Part shown: positions 22,980 to 23,409 of the stretch, one piece after another
Numbering within the stretch: the stretch's first letter is position 1
How the letters are laid out: each line of letters opens with the position of its first letter
Origin: a virus
Length of the DNA stretch: 23,409 nt
Reading direction: 5' to 3' (one strand)
IMG/VR virus record: IMGVR_UViG_3300037071_006337
Coordinates: 1-23,409 of that record
Notes under the pieces: generated by a model
Database searches by the model: none
What the model was told of the DNA's origin: nothing
Seen by the model: the letters and a program-made list of their open reading frames with translations, nothing else
Translations under genes and position numbers: made by a program

Positions 22980-23056
22980 GCGCTAGCAATTGCTAGCGCG
23001 CTGCATGCTGCATATGCGCATAGCGTGCGCAGCATGCAGCGCAATAATGCGCTGCA
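22980..23056 (+). promoter_or_regulatory. Palindrome and mutually exclusive hairpins before a ribosome-binding site
   Basis: A perfect 20-bp palindrome GCGCTAGCAATTGCTAGCGC (22,980-22,999) leads into a 14-bp perfect stem, GCGCTGCATGCTGC (22,998-23,011) with GCAGCATGCAGCGC (23,029-23,042). The right arm of that stem also forms an 8-bp stem, TGCAGCGC (23,035-23,042) with GCGCTGCA (23,049-23,056), so the two hairpins exclude each other. The second stem ends seven bases before the Shine-Dalgarno AGGAG of the 93-aa gene. This layout is typical of a switch or attenuation element, though the ligand or signal, if any, is unknown. The pairing is seen directly; the regulation is inferred. Confidence 0.55.
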
Positions 23057-23074
23057 CAATCAAGGAGATATCAA

Positions 23075-23356
23075 ATGCTTAACATTGACAGCAATGAATT
23101 TTCTTCAATGATTTGCTCGCCTGCTATGAGCGCTGTAGAAGTCAGCAGCGCAGTCACAGCGCAGCCTAAGAAGAGCGCAAGCAAGAAAGCGAAGAAAAGC
23201 AAGAGCATCGCTGACACTATTAGAGAAGGCATCCGCGCTGAAATGAGCAATGAAGCAATACTCAAATCAGTGCACAAAAAGCACAAAAGCTGCAATACAA
23301 CAATGGCTTGCGTGTATTGGTATCAGAGCCGCTTCAACCGCGGTTTAGAGAAGTAG
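23075..23356 (+). CDS. Small basic phage protein (93 aa), unknown
   Basis: The only convincing plus-strand gene. The start at ATG 23075 has a strong AGGAG seven bases upstream. The 93-aa product has a Lys/Ser-rich stretch at 32-45 (PKKSASKKAKKSKS) and then a pattern seen in many small phage proteins: IADTIREGIRAEMSNEAILK, then NTTMACVYWYQSRFNRG near the end (conserved 'T-x-M-A-x-V-x-W-Y' box). Codon use is AT-richer than in the late genes. It is divergent from the late operon and preceded by a long structured leader, so it is probably the first gene of an early or middle unit. DNA or RNA binding is suggested by the basic charge but not demonstrated. Confidence 0.85.
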   Translation: MLNIDSNEFSSMICSPAMSAVEVSSAVTAQPKKSASKKAKKSKSIADTIREGIRAEMSNEAILKSVHKKHKSCNTTMACVYWYQSRFNRGLEK

Positions 23357-23359
23357 CAG

Positions 23360-23390
23360 CGTATAGCAGCCTCCAACAGGCTGCTATGCG
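23360..23390 (+). other. 13-bp stem-loop after the 93-aa gene
   Basis: Four bases after the TAG stop, GTATAGCAGCCT-ccaac-AGGCTGCTATGC can form a stem of about 13 pairs with one G-U pair. It is followed only by gatgcgatttc, without a proper T run, so it is more likely an mRNA-stabilising or processing stem than an efficient terminator. The remaining bases to 23,409 hold no gene that can be supported. Confidence 0.6.
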
Positions 23391-23409
23391 ATGCGATTTC
23401 ATGGAGTCC

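Larger units (their letters stand above)
22147..23074. other. Non-coding switch region between divergent units
   Basis: About 930 bases without a supportable gene separate the leftward late operon from the rightward 93-aa gene. From left to right it holds a possible promoter, the 29-bp repeat array, a GC-rich hairpin, paired direct and inverted repeats, the 16-bp inverted repeat in an AT-rich segment, the alternating CG tract and the palindrome cluster. Composition swings sharply from AT-rich (22,490-22,640) to almost pure GC (22,658-22,747) and back. Short open frames here repeat the tandem-repeat sequence in all frames and are not genes. Confidence 0.8.

Noticed and set aside
22750-23056. 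tRNA or other known RNA gene in the palindrome cluster
   Set aside because: The stems do not form a cloverleaf, there is no T-loop sequence or CCA end, and loop and arm lengths do not match any RNA family I know.
23071-23295. 74-codon minus-strand frame with a hydrophobic, membrane-like product
   Set aside because: It is exactly antisense to the 93-aa gene. Its hydrophobicity follows from the Lys/Ser codons on the other strand, and it has no ribosome-binding site.

Overview
This window is the late (structural) half of a tailed, podovirus-type double-stranded DNA phage or prophage with a GC-rich genome. From position 1 to about 22,150 every convincing gene lies on the minus strand in one tightly packed late operon. 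Read in transcription order (right to left) it encodes: a small-terminase-like protein, the large terminase, the portal, an Acb2-like anti-CBASS protein, a Bbp19-like protein, a scaffold, the major capsid protein, a small protein, a T7 gp11-like tail adaptor, two small unknown proteins, a nozzle (T7 gp12-like) protein, five internal-virion or ejection candidates (397, 297, 594, 1338 and 1008 aa), and a T7 gp17-like tail fibre that runs off the left edge. The order portal, scaffold, capsid, adaptor, nozzle, internal proteins, fibre follows the T7 plan. The Bbp19-like gene between portal and scaffold recalls Bordetella phage BPP-1. The host cannot be fixed from this window; the base composition and gene families fit a proteobacterium (inference).

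The genes are coupled: most junctions are ATGA or one-base overlaps, or have a Shine-Dalgarno sequence overlapping the previous stop. The two clear breaks lie on either side of the capsid gene. Just after it is a strong intrinsic terminator (about 16,300-16,342), placed as in T7. Just before it is a 192-base leader with several hairpins, a 14-base repeat pair and a terminator-like stem that has its U tract on the plus-strand side.

The right end (22,147-23,074) is a non-coding region unlike the rest. It holds three exact 29-bp tandem repeats, a 16-bp perfect inverted repeat flanked by promoter-like boxes on both sides, a run of alternating CG/TG, and a dense series of palindromes. The last of these form two mutually exclusive hairpins just before the ribosome-binding site of a rightward 93-aa gene, the only plus-strand gene. 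This looks like the switch region between divergent transcription units.

The most notable single gene is the 74-aa Acb2-like protein (18,504-18,728), a predicted cyclic-nucleotide sponge that would blunt CBASS or Thoeris immunity, placed inside the capsid-assembly gene block. No integrase, repressor, polymerase, lysis gene, tRNA or CRISPR array is visible.
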